Below, piece by piece: positions 1 through 7,303 of a stretch of DNA of 32,734 nucleotides. The stretch spans positions 1 to 32,734 of the forward strand of contig NZ_MNBL01000070.1 of the NCBI RefSeq assembly GCF_001879695.1. Reading direction: 5' to 3'. Positions within the stretch are counted from its first letter, which is position 1; each line of letters begins with the position of its first letter. The DNA comes from Nioella sediminis. Lineage in GTDB: Bacteria; Pseudomonadota; Alphaproteobacteria; Rhodobacterales; Rhodobacteraceae. The notes under the pieces were generated by a model. The model made no database searches. It saw only the letters and a program-made list of their open reading frames with translations, and was not told where the DNA came from. A program made the position numbers and the translations under genes.

Positions 1-1
1 C

Positions 2-913
2 ACCGTGGGGCTGAAGCCGACCTATGGGCGCTGTTCCCGGTGGGGGATCGTGGCCTTTGCCTCGTCGCTCGATCAGGCAGGCCCGATGACCAAGACCGTG
101 CGTGACGCGGCGATCATGGGCCGCGCGATGATGGGGCATGACCCGAAGGATTCGACCTCTGCCGATCTGGCGGTGCCGGATTTCGAGGCGATGCTGACCG
201 GCGATATCCGTGGCAAGGTCATCGGCATCCCCAAGGAATACCGCATGGACGGTATGCCAGATGAGATCGAAGCATTGTGGTCGCAGGGGGCCGAGATGCT
301 GCGCGATGCGGGTGCCGAGATCCGTGATATCAGCCTACCGCACACCAAATACGCGCTGCCCACCTATTACGTGATCGCGCCGGCCGAGGCCTCCTCGAAC
401 CTAGCGCGCTATGACGGGGTGCGCTTTGGCCACCGGGCCAAGCTCGCACAGGGCGACGGCATCACCGAGATGTATGAAAAGACCCGCGCAGAAGGCTTTG
501 GCCCCGAGGTCAAGCGCCGTGTCATGGTGGGCACCTATGTGCTGTCGGCCGGCTTCTACGACGCCTATTACAACCGTGCCCGCAAGGTGCGCGCGCTGAT
601 CAAGAAGGACTTCGACGATGTCTTTGCAGCGGGTGTCGACAGCATCCTGACCCCCGCGACCCCCTCTGCCGCGTTCGAGCTTGGCAAGGAGGTGTCGGAC
701 CCGGTCGAGATGTATCTCAACGATGTCTTCACCGTCACCGTGAACCTTGCCGGCCTTCCCGGCGTGGCTGTTCCCACCGGACTGGACAGGCAGGGGCTGC
801 CGCTTGGCCTGCAGCTGATTGGCCGCCCGTGGGAGGAAGGCGATCTGCTGAACACCGCCTATGCGCTGGAAAACGCAGCCCAGTTTGTGGCGAAACCCGC
901 CAAATGGTGGTAA
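2..913 (+). CDS. gatA: Asp-tRNA(Asn)/Glu-tRNA(Gln) amidotransferase subunit A, 3' part
   Basis: This is the amidase subunit of GatCAB, which converts misacylated Glu-tRNA(Gln) or Asp-tRNA(Asn) to the correct amide using ammonia from glutamine. The frame is open from the window edge, so the gene is cut by the window and not truncated biologically. The visible 303 residues begin at the GLKPTYGR segment, which in GatA lies just after the second catalytic serine. They continue with [10 protein letters not shown] and end with the [14 protein letters not shown] block typical of the C-terminus. The Lys-cisSer-Ser triad lies upstream of the window. The family is usually about 490 residues. A GTG at position 5 opens the same frame but is internal. 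The lipoprotein gene follows 32 bases downstream on the same strand. Confidence 0.95.
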   Translation, partial: TVGLKPTYGRCSRWGIVAFASSLDQAGPMTKTVRDAAIMGRAMMGHDPKDSTSADLAVPDFEAMLTGDIRGKVIGIPKEYRMDGMPDEIEALWSQGAEMLRDAGAEIRDISLPHTKYALPTYYVIAPAEASSNLARYDGVRFGHRAKLAQGDGITEMYEKTRAEGFGPEVKRRVMVGTYVLSAGFYDAYYNRARKVRALIKKDFDDVFAAGVDSILTPATPSAAFELGKEVSDPVEMYLNDVFTVTVNLAGLPGVAVPTGLDRQGLPLGLQLIGRPWEEGDLLNTAYALENAAQFVAKPAKWW

Positions 914-945
914 AAGCCTGACAAAACAAGTTCGAGGGTGGGCAG

Positions 946-1620
946 ATGCAGAAACTGGCGATGACGGGGCTGACGCTCCTGCTGCTTGGGGCCTGCGCGT
1001 CCCAGCCCGAGGACGCGCGCGGCGTCGGGTTCGGTGATTACAACCAGCATCTGGCGCAGGAACGGGCCGAACGCGAGGCCGCTCTGGCGGGTCGCCAGCC
1101 ACAGACCGTTCTGCCCCCGGCGCGCGAGGAACGCACCGATATCGCGGCCCTTGCCGAGGGCGCGATTGACGAGGCCGAAGGCGCGACGCCCGCGTCTGCG
1201 CAGCGGGTTGGCGGCAATACCAGCATCTCGGACGAGCAGGATTTCGAGGCCGTCGCGGGCCGGGAATCCATCGAAAGCGACGCCGAACGGCTGCAGCGCA
1301 TGCAGGAACAGCGGGTCGAGATCGCCCCCACGGCTGTGCCCGACCGCCCCGGCGCGACCGGCCCGAATATCATTGAATACGCGCTGACAACTTCGAATCC
1401 CGTGGGCAATCAGGTTTTCCGTCGCTCTCCTTTCGGGCAGGGGCGGCATGAGCGCAATTGCCTGGCCTATCGCTCTGACGACCTGGCGCAGGAGGCGTTC
1501 CTGTCCATGGGCGGTCCACAGCGGGACCGGCAGGCGCTCGACCCCGATGGTGATGGCTATGCCTGCGGATGGGATCCGACCGTCTATCGCGATGCCGCAG
1601 CGGCTGCCCGCAACCAGTGA
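946..1620 (+). CDS. lipoprotein with C-terminal Excalibur-like calcium-binding motif
   Basis: This is a predicted secreted lipoprotein of 224 residues. A short hydrophobic signal (residues 6-16) ends in the lipobox LGAC with Cys17, so lipidation at Cys17 is expected. The middle (about 20-150) is polar, rich in Ala, Glu and Arg, and looks disordered. The C-terminus (about 165-215) holds NCLAYRSDD and then DPDGDGYACGWDP at 199-211. This acidic DxDxDG-x2-C loop is characteristic of the Excalibur domain, a calcium-binding-like module of extracellular bacterial proteins. A GAGGG ribosome site precedes the ATG. The last codons overlap the start of the amidase gene, so the two are probably translationally coupled and may act together at the envelope. 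The exact function is unknown. Confidence 0.8.
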   Translation: MQKLAMTGLTLLLLGACASQPEDARGVGFGDYNQHLAQERAEREAALAGRQPQTVLPPAREERTDIAALAEGAIDEAEGATPASAQRVGGNTSISDEQDFEAVAGRESIESDAERLQRMQEQRVEIAPTAVPDRPGATGPNIIEYALTTSNPVGNQVFRRSPFGQGRHERNCLAYRSDDLAQEAFLSMGGPQRDRQALDPDGDGYACGWDPTVYRDAAAAARNQ

Positions 1621-2276
1621 GCCGTTCCCCCAATTTCGGCCCCCGCCGCGACGGGCTGAGGCCGCAACTGGTCGTCCTGCATTACACCGCCATGGAAAGC
1701 TGCGAGGCCGCAGCCCGAGCGCTCTGTGACCCTGCGCGCGAGGTGTCGGCCCATTACCTGATTTCCGAGGCGGGAGAGGTGATGGCGCTGGTCGAGGAAG
1801 ACATGCGCGCCTGGCATGCGGGGGCGGGGGCCTGGGCCGGTCGAGGGGATGTCAATTCCCGGTCCATCGGGATCGAGCTGTCCAATACCGGCTACACCCC
1901 CTTTGCCGCGCGCCAGATGGCGGCGTTGGAGGCGTTGCTGCCGGGTATTCTCTCGCGTTGGAAGATACCCCCTGAGGGCATCATCGCCCATTCCGACATG
2001 GCGCCGGGGCGAAAGATCGACCCCGGCCCGCGCTTTGACTGGCAAAGGCTCGCCCGGCAGGGGCTGTCGATCTGGCCGGAGCCACGGGAGATCGCCGTGG
2101 ATTGGCCCCGGTTTCGCGCTGATGCCGCGCGCTTCGGCTACCCCGAGATGGAGGATGACCTGTTGCTGACCACGCTCCGCCTGCGCTTTCGTCCCGGTCA
2201 CGTGGGGCCGCTCGATGCCCGTGACATGGGGATCATGGCCGATCTGGCCACGCGTTTCCCTGCCGGACGGGCTTGA
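1617..2276 (+). CDS. N-acetylmuramoyl-L-alanine amidase, AmpD/AmiD-like
   Basis: This is a zinc amidase of the Amidase_2 family (219 residues) that cleaves the bond between MurNAc and the stem peptide. In AmpD the zinc ligands are two His and one Asp. Here they match His22 (LHYTA), His125 (IIAHSDMAP) and Asp135 (GRKIDPG), with the catalytic glutamate at Glu87 (IGIELSN). No signal peptide is visible, so a cytoplasmic AmpD-like role in muropeptide recycling is likely. The C-terminal 55 residues resemble a small peptidoglycan-binding helical region, as in AmiD. I chose the GTG at 1617 because it overlaps the previous stop as GTGA. A longer frame from ATG 1569 would add 16 Arg/Cys-rich residues unlike the family. 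The stop codon lies inside the -35 element of the rnpB promoter. Confidence 0.88.
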   Translation: MSRSPNFGPRRDGLRPQLVVLHYTAMESCEAAARALCDPAREVSAHYLISEAGEVMALVEEDMRAWHAGAGAWAGRGDVNSRSIGIELSNTGYTPFAARQMAALEALLPGILSRWKIPPEGIIAHSDMAPGRKIDPGPRFDWQRLARQGLSIWPEPREIAVDWPRFRADAARFGYPEMEDDLLLTTLRLRFRPGHVGPLDARDMGIMADLATRFPAGRA

Positions 2277-2301
2277 CCTTCCCCCCGCGCGCCCCTAGGT
2301 C
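2273..2301 (+). promoter_or_regulatory. putative sigma-70 promoter of rnpB
   Basis: TTGACC at 2273-2278 and TAGGTC at 2296-2301 are separated by exactly 17 bases. Transcription would start about seven bases on, near 2308, which is the first base of the RNase P helix P1. The -35 box overlaps the TGA of the amidase gene. The -10 is only a partial match, but the spacing and the fit to the RNA 5' end support the call. Confidence 0.65.
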
Positions 2302-2307
2302 GCGATG

Positions 2308-2723
2308 GCGCGGAGGGCTGGATGACCGCGAGGGGAAACCTTCGAGGAAAGTCCGGACTCCCTGAAGCAACGGTGCCGGGTAACGCCCGGGCGGAGAAGG
2401 GCGGGGAAACCCACCCGAATCCGACGGAAAGCGCCACAGAAATGAAACCGCCTCCGGGCCGGTCGGGCAACCGATACCGCCGGCGGTAAGGGTGAAACGG
2501 TGGAGTAAGAGACCACCGCGGGACTGGCAACAGGACCGGCACGGCAAGCCCCACCGGGAGCAACGCCAAATAGGGACCTCGCGTGCCTGTCACAGGGTCG
2601 CTTCAGCCCGAGAGGTCCGGGTTGGCAGCTGGAGCCTGCGGGCAATCGCAGGCCTAGAGGAATGGTCATCGATCCGCGGGGAAACCCGTGGGGGACAGAA
2701 TCCGGCTTACAGGCCCTCCGCGC
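2308..2723 (+). ncRNA. rnpB: RNase P RNA, bacterial class A
   Basis: This is the catalytic RNA of ribonuclease P, which trims the 5' leader of tRNA precursors. The ends pair perfectly as helix P1: GCGCGGAGGGC (2308-2318) with GCCCTCCGCGC (2713-2723). Between them lie the family hallmarks: GAGGAAAGTCCGGACTCC near 2343, the ACAGAAATGAAACCGCC core near 2436, GGTAAGGGTGAAACGGTG near 2484, GAGTAAGAGACCACCG near 2502, and ACAGAATCCGGCTTACAGG near the 3' end. Total length is about 416 nt, normal for alphaproteobacteria. Open frames across this stretch are spurious. Confidence 0.97.
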
Positions 2724-2729
2724 AAATCT

Positions 2730-2760
2730 GTCACCAATGGTGACGCCGCCTGTCGGCGTC
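2730..2760 (+). terminator. overlapping hairpins after rnpB
   Basis: Two inverted repeats overlap just past the RNA 3' end. One is GTCACC-AAT-GGTGAC (2730-2744), and the other is GACGCCG-CCTGT-CGGCGTC (2742-2760). They share bases and are mutually exclusive. No T-run follows, so this is a weak terminator or a processing or stability element at best. The rest of 2761-2906 shows no gene. Confidence 0.35.
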
Positions 2761-2906
2761 GATCCGGGTGCGCCCCTAATGGGAGAAGTTCCTGCCAACG
2801 GCACCAAGAAGCCCGAAACACGAGCCGAGTGCTTTGACGGTGGCCAGCTTGTCCCGGGCCGACCCGTGCAACGCCAGCCAGATGACGGGGCGCAAACGAC
2901 GTCCGC

Positions 2907-3152
2907 CTAGCCGCCTGCCAGTTTCTGCAACAGGAAGATCTCGCTATCGGGCTTGACCGGGTGATTGCGGCTATTGGGCACGATCTGCCCGTCCACCGCC
3001 ACCGAGACGCCGCGTTTCAGCGCCGGTTCCAGCCCTGGATAGGCCGCAACCAGCCCGTCCAGGACCTGGCCCACAGTCGCGCCCTCGATCTCCACCATCT
3101 CTTTCCCGTCGGCCAGGGCGCGCAGCCCTGACCACAGGTGCAGCTCCGCCAT
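2907..3152 (-). CDS. MoaD/ThiS-family sulfur-carrier-like protein
   Basis: This is an 81-residue ubiquitin-fold protein (MAELHLWSGLRALADGKE start) ending in LLQKLAGG. The C-terminal Gly-Gly is the feature MoaD and ThiS use to carry sulfur as a thiocarboxylate after adenylation. The conserved VDGQIVP segment in the middle matches the beta-grasp core. The ATG overlaps the stop of the molybdenum subunit by one base (TGATG), so it is the last gene of the four-gene hydroxylase operon. A longer upstream frame would run inside that gene and is not used. MoaD normally sits with moaE and ThiS with thiG; neither is present here. A dedicated role in cofactor sulfuration or maturation of this enzyme is an inference from position. 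Confidence 0.75.
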   Translation of the reverse strand: MAELHLWSGLRALADGKEMVEIEGATVGQVLDGLVAAYPGLEPALKRGVSVAVDGQIVPNSRNHPVKPDSEIFLLQKLAGG

Positions 3153-5398
3153 CAGACCTCCTTGCCCTGGATCGCGGCCAGGACGCGCGACGGGCGCAGC
3201 GGCAGCTTGCAGATGCGCTTGCCAGTGGCATCCCGCACGGCATTTGCCACGGCGGGCAGGGGCGGCGTGATGCCGGTCTCGCCCACGCCACGCACCCCAT
3301 AGGGGTGGCCGGGGTTCGGTACCTCCACGATCACCGTGTCGATCATCGGCAGGTCCGAGGCGACGGGAACGCGGTAATCCAGGAAGACCGGGTTCTGCAG
3401 CCGCCCATCCGGGCCATAGACATATTCCTCGTTCAGCGCCCACCCGATGCCCTGCGCGGCGCCGCCTTGGAACTGGCCTTCCACGTAAGCCGGGTGAATG
3501 GCCTTGCCCGCGTCCTGCACCACCAGATAGCGCAGGATCGTGGTGCGGCCGGTTTCGGGGTCGACCTCCACATCCACCACATGGGTGCCGAAGCTGCCGG
3601 AGAAGCCCGCGGGGCTGTCCTCGTAATGGCCAGAGATCGGCCCGCCAGTACCGCCCATCTCACCGGCGATCTCGGCGATGGTCATTGGCGGGAATTCCCC
3701 GGCATTGGGGCCAGAGGGCTTGGCGCAGCCGTCTTCCCAGACCACCGCCTCCGGGTCGATTCCCCATTTGTCGGCGGCGCGTTTGCACATCTTGCCGATG
3801 CATTCCTCTGCCGCGCGGATGGTGGCCAGACCCGACGCATAGGTCGCACGGCTGCCATGGGTGGGTTCGTTGACGCCAAGCGCCCCGGTGTCAGAGATAT
3901 TCACCCGCACGTTTTCGTATGGAATGCCAAAGGCTTCCGCCGCCATCAGCGCCATGGACGCGCGGCTGCCGCCGATATCGGGGGTGCCCACGGAAACGGT
4001 CACCGAGCCATCCTCGGAAATCGCCACCGAGGCAGAGGTCTCACCACCCCAGTTCATCCAGTAGCCCGAGGCCACCCCGCGCCCCTGATTGGGACCGAGC
4101 GGCTCAGAGTAATTCGGATGCGCCTTGGCGGCCTCCAGCGTTTCCACAAAGCCAATCGGCCCGTATTTCGGCCCGAAGGTCGCCCGCGTGCCTTCCTTGG
4201 CGGCGTTCTTCAACCGCGTGTCGATCGGGTCGAGCCCCAGTTCGCGGCACAACTCGTCAATCACGCTTTCGGTGGCGAAGGCCGCCATCGGGGCCCCCGG
4301 CGCGCGATAAGCGGCCTGACGGGGGCGGTTGGTGATCACGTCATAGCCGATATGGTGCACATGCTCGATATCGTAATTGGCGAAGGCGAGCATGGTGGTC
4401 ACATCCACGGGGGCACCGGCAAAAGCGCCGCCCTGCATGCGGAAGGTGCCATGGGCAGCGGTGATCCTGCCGTCCTTGGTCATGCCCATCTTGACGTCCA
4501 TCGAGGCGGACGCGGTCGGGCCAGTGGCGCGAAGCACCTCGTTGCGGCTCATCACCATCTTCACCGGCTTGCCGCCTGCCTTGCGGCTCAGCGCCAGCGA
4601 CAGGGGTTCGATGAAGATCGTGGTCTTGCCGCCGAAGCCGCCGCCGATTTCAGAGGGCGTCACGCGGATATTGGTGGTCTCGATCCCCAGAACGGCGGTG
4701 GACATGCGGCGCATGAACCAGTGGCCTTGGGTGCAGACCCAAAGCTCACCTCGACCGTCGGCACCCATTTGGCCGAGGCAGGCATGGGGTTCGATATAGC
4801 CCTGATGCGCGGCCTCGGTGGTGAAGCTGCGCTCGATGATCAGATCGGCTTCGGCAAAACCCTTGTCCAGATCGCCCCGGCCGCTGTCGAAATAGCGCAC
4901 GACATTGGGGTGCATGCCTTCCGGCACCGAAAAATCGGCCGCGCCTTCGCGGATGACCGGCGCGCCCTCTTTCATCGCCTCATCCACGTCGGTGACATGG
5001 GGCAGAATCTCGTAGGTCACCTCGATCGCCTTGGCCGCATCGCGGGCCAGGAGCGGCGTGGTGGCGGCGACGGCAGCAACGGCATGACCGTCATAAAGCG
5101 CCTTTTCGCCGGCCATACAGTTTTCCTGTAGGTCCCAGTCCTCGCCTTCCAGCCCTTCGGGGAAGTCGGCGCGGGTGATGACGGCCTTTACGCCCTCCAT
5201 CGCCAGGGCCTTCGTCGCGTCGATCTTGACGATCTTGGCATGGGCATGGGGGCTGCGCACCACGGCGCCGTGCAGCATGCCGGGCACCGAGATATCGGCG
5301 CCGTAGCGCGCGCGGCCCGTGACCTTGTCCAGCCCGTCGGGGCGGTTGGGGGTGGTGCCGATATATTTGTAAGCGGTCTTTTGTCCGTCCAGAGCCAT
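3152..5398 (-). CDS. xanthine-oxidase-family hydroxylase, molybdenum (large) subunit
   Basis: This is the large subunit (748 residues) of a heterotrimeric molybdenum hydroxylase that binds the molybdopterin cofactor and oxidises a carbon centre of an unknown substrate. Features in order: an aldehyde oxidase a/b hammerhead domain (about 20-135), a cofactor-binding GGGFGGK loop (252-258), the active-site segment AYRAPGAP (363-370), and the family's catalytic glutamate in GVGETG (Glu707). The AYRAPG segment differs from form I CO dehydrogenase (AYRCSFR) and from the form II AYRGAGR sequence, so a CO dehydrogenase name is not justified. Both ends overlap neighbouring genes (TAATG with the 2Fe-2S gene, TGATG with the MoaD-like gene), so expression is tightly coupled. 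No Tat or Sec signal is seen; the enzyme is likely cytoplasmic. Confidence 0.9.
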   Translation of the reverse strand: MALDGQKTAYKYIGTTPNRPDGLDKVTGRARYGADISVPGMLHGAVVRSPHAHAKIVKIDATKALAMEGVKAVITRADFPEGLEGEDWDLQENCMAGEKALYDGHAVAAVAATTPLLARDAAKAIEVTYEILPHVTDVDEAMKEGAPVIREGAADFSVPEGMHPNVVRYFDSGRGDLDKGFAEADLIIERSFTTEAAHQGYIEPHACLGQMGADGRGELWVCTQGHWFMRRMSTAVLGIETTNIRVTPSEIGGGFGGKTTIFIEPLSLALSRKAGGKPVKMVMSRNEVLRATGPTASASMDVKMGMTKDGRITAAHGTFRMQGGAFAGAPVDVTTMLAFANYDIEHVHHIGYDVITNRPRQAAYRAPGAPMAAFATESVIDELCRELGLDPIDTRLKNAAKEGTRATFGPKYGPIGFVETLEAAKAHPNYSEPLGPNQGRGVASGYWMNWGGETSASVAISEDGSVTVSVGTPDIGGSRASMALMAAEAFGIPYENVRVNISDTGALGVNEPTHGSRATYASGLATIRAAEECIGKMCKRAADKWGIDPEAVVWEDGCAKPSGPNAGEFPPMTIAEIAGEMGGTGGPISGHYEDSPAGFSGSFGTHVVDVEVDPETGRTTILRYLVVQDAGKAIHPAYVEGQFQGGAAQGIGWALNEEYVYGPDGRLQNPVFLDYRVPVASDLPMIDTVIVEVPNPGHPYGVRGVGETGITPPLPAVANAVRDATGKRICKLPLRPSRVLAAIQGKEV

Positions 5399-5880
5399 TA
5401 CGAAGCCTCCCGCATTTCCGCCGCCGCATCCATCACGGCGCGAATGATCTTGTCATAACCGGTGCAGCGGCAGAGGTTGCCTGCCAGCCAATAACGCAGC
5501 TCGGTTTCCGTGGGGTCGGGGTTCCGTTCCAGCAGGTTCTTGGCCGCGACCAGAATGCCCGGTGTGCAGATCCCGCATTGCAGGGCCGCATGTTCGATGA
5601 ACTTGCGTTGCAGCGGGTGCAGGACCTCGCCATCGGCCATACCTTCGACGGTGCCAATCTCTTTGCCCTCGGCCTCGACGCCCAGAACAAGGCAGGAGCA
5701 GACCAGCCGCCCGTCCATGGTCACGCTGCACGCCCCGCAATCGCCGGTGCCGCAGCCTTCCTTGACGCCCATCACGCCCAGATGGTCGCGCAGGCAGTCG
5801 AGCAGGGTTTCGCGCGGGTCGCAGAGGAAATCGGCCTCGTCGCCGTTCACCTTGGTGCTGACATGGATACGCTTGCTCAT
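5398..5880 (-). CDS. molybdenum hydroxylase 2Fe-2S subunit
   Basis: This is the small electron-transfer subunit (160 residues). The plant-type [2Fe-2S] site is formed by Cys43, Cys48, Cys51 and Cys63 in EGCGTGDCGACSVTMDG and following. The second, helical [2Fe-2S] site uses Cys102 and Cys105 (QCGICTPG) and Cys137 and Cys139 (NLCRCTGY). All eight ligands are present and the length is normal for CoxS/XdhA-type subunits. It passes electrons from the molybdenum site to the FAD subunit. It overlaps the FAD gene by four bases (ATGA) and the molybdenum gene by one base. Confidence 0.95.
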   Translation of the reverse strand: MSKRIHVSTKVNGDEADFLCDPRETLLDCLRDHLGVMGVKEGCGTGDCGACSVTMDGRLVCSCLVLGVEAEGKEIGTVEGMADGEVLHPLQRKFIEHAALQCGICTPGILVAAKNLLERNPDPTETELRYWLAGNLCRCTGYDKIIRAVMDAAAEMREAS

Positions 5881-6743
5881 GCGCTTTCTCCTTTCGCGCG
5901 GGCGTAGGCGATTTTCGCGGCCCGCTTGGCCAGCACGCCGGCCACATGGGTGCGGAACTCGATGGTGCCGCGCTTGTCGTCGATGGGGTTGCAGGCGGCG
6001 GAGGCCGCAGCGGCAAGTGCATCCAGCGCCGCGTCATCGAGCGTGGTGCCGATGATCGCCTTGGCTGCTTCTTCTACAAGAAGGGCCTTGGGCGCGACTG
6101 CGCCAAGGGAGACACGCGCCTCAGACACGGTGTCACCATCCAGCCGCAGGTTCACCGCGCAACCGACAACGGCAATGTCCATCTCGGTGCGCGGGATAAA
6201 GCGTAGATAGGCGTCGCCACCGTTTTCACCCCGCGCGGGGATCGTCACGCCGGTGATCAGCTGACCTTTGGCCAGCGCCGTCTTGCCGGGGCCTGTGGGG
6301 ATATCCTCCACCGCGACCTCGCGGCTGCCCTCAGGGCCGGTCACCGTGACCGTGCAGCCTGCCGCGATCATGCCGGGCACGCTGTCGGCGGCGGGCGAGC
6401 CGTTGCAGAGGTTGCCCACCAGCGTCGCGCGGCCCTGCACCTGGGTCGATCCGATCAGGTCCATCCCCTCGACCAGACCCGGCCAGTCGGCGCAGAGATC
6501 GGCGCATTCCGTCATCTCGGCCCCCGCCACGGCCACGCCGATGCGCCAGCCGCCATCCTCGGTGCGCGAAATCTCTTTCACGCCGGGGATGTGCTTGATG
6601 TCGATAAGGTCATCGGGCGTCACGATGTCGGCGCGCAGCTGCACCAGCACATCCGTGCCACCCGCAAGGAACCGCGTGGTCCCGCTTGCGCCTGCGGCAA
6701 TGGCCGAGGCTTCTTCGAAACTCGAAGGACTATGATAGTTCAT
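5877..6743 (-). CDS. molybdenum hydroxylase FAD-binding subunit
   Basis: This is the medium subunit (288 residues) of the same enzyme and the first gene of the operon. The FAD pyrophosphate contacts are the AGGTD loop (27-31) and TLVGNLCNGSPAAD (107-120). The C-terminal CO-dehydrogenase-flavoprotein domain runs from about 180 on. The order medium, small, large is that of coxMSL. The start is supported by AGGGAG five bases before ATG. The 162 bases upstream, up to the cueR stop, show no clear promoter and no gene. The electron acceptor is not evident from sequence. Confidence 0.92.
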   Translation of the reverse strand: MNYHSPSSFEEASAIAAGASGTTRFLAGGTDVLVQLRADIVTPDDLIDIKHIPGVKEISRTEDGGWRIGVAVAGAEMTECADLCADWPGLVEGMDLIGSTQVQGRATLVGNLCNGSPAADSVPGMIAAGCTVTVTGPEGSREVAVEDIPTGPGKTALAKGQLITGVTIPARGENGGDAYLRFIPRTEMDIAVVGCAVNLRLDGDTVSEARVSLGAVAPKALLVEEAAKAIIGTTLDDAALDALAAAASAACNPIDDKRGTIEFRTHVAGVLAKRAAKIAYARAKGESA

Positions 6744-6905
6744 GTCATCTCCCTGATCTTCGCGCCGGGGCCTTGGCCTTTTCGGCGTCTTGGGGCCAGA
6801 CTAGCGAAGCATTTCGGAATGTCGATCCACCGCGCGCGACTTTTCCGGGTCGCAAGCAGACAATTGCGCGTGGTTTGGGGAAAAGTTGGAGCGGATAGGC
6901 GGCGC

Positions 6906-7292
6906 TCAGTTGCCTTCCAACCCCTGTAGAATCGGACAATCAGGCCGGTCATCGCCCGCGCATTCCCGTACCAGATGGGACAGGGTTTCGCGCATTGCGG
7001 CCAGATCGGCGATCTTCTGGTCGATCCGCGCCAGATGTCCTTGCGCGATCCGCTTCACATCGCTGCTGGCGCGGGTCTCATCCTCGTAGAGCGCCAACAG
7101 GGCCCGGCAATCCTCGATGGAAAACCCGAGCGAGCGGGCATGGCCCAGAAAGGTCAGCTTGTGCAGATCGCTTTCGCGAAAGCTGCGATAGCCGTTGGCG
7201 GCGCGCTGAGGGGTCACAAGACCGATATCCTCGTAGTAGCGGATCGTTTTGGGCGGCAGTCCGGACCGTTCGGCCACGTCTCCGATATTCAT
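6906..7292 (-). CDS. cueR: copper-responsive MerR-family regulator CueR
   Basis: This is a 128-residue Cu(I)-sensing activator. The N-terminal winged helix (MNIGDVAERSGLPPKTIRYY) binds DNA and a long dimerisation helix follows. The metal loop has Cys111 and Cys119 in CAGDDRPDCP, the CueR two-cysteine pattern, and Ser77 is present, as in MerR proteins that sense monovalent ions. CueR distorts promoters with a 19-bp spacer. Such a promoter lies upstream of copA, and cueR follows copA by 11 bases, so the regulator is probably made from the promoter it activates. Confidence 0.92.
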   Translation of the reverse strand: MNIGDVAERSGLPPKTIRYYEDIGLVTPQRAANGYRSFRESDLHKLTFLGHARSLGFSIEDCRALLALYEDETRASSDVKRIAQGHLARIDQKIADLAAMRETLSHLVRECAGDDRPDCPILQGLEGN

Positions 7293-7303
7293 GGGGTGGC
7301 TCC

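Noticed and set aside
2295-2910. Several open frames across and after the RNase P RNA
   Set aside because: They overlap a confidently identified structural RNA and match nothing.
3305-5131. 608-residue open frame on the plus strand
   Set aside because: It lies fully opposite the molybdenum subunit gene, has no family features, and reflects high-GC antisense openness.
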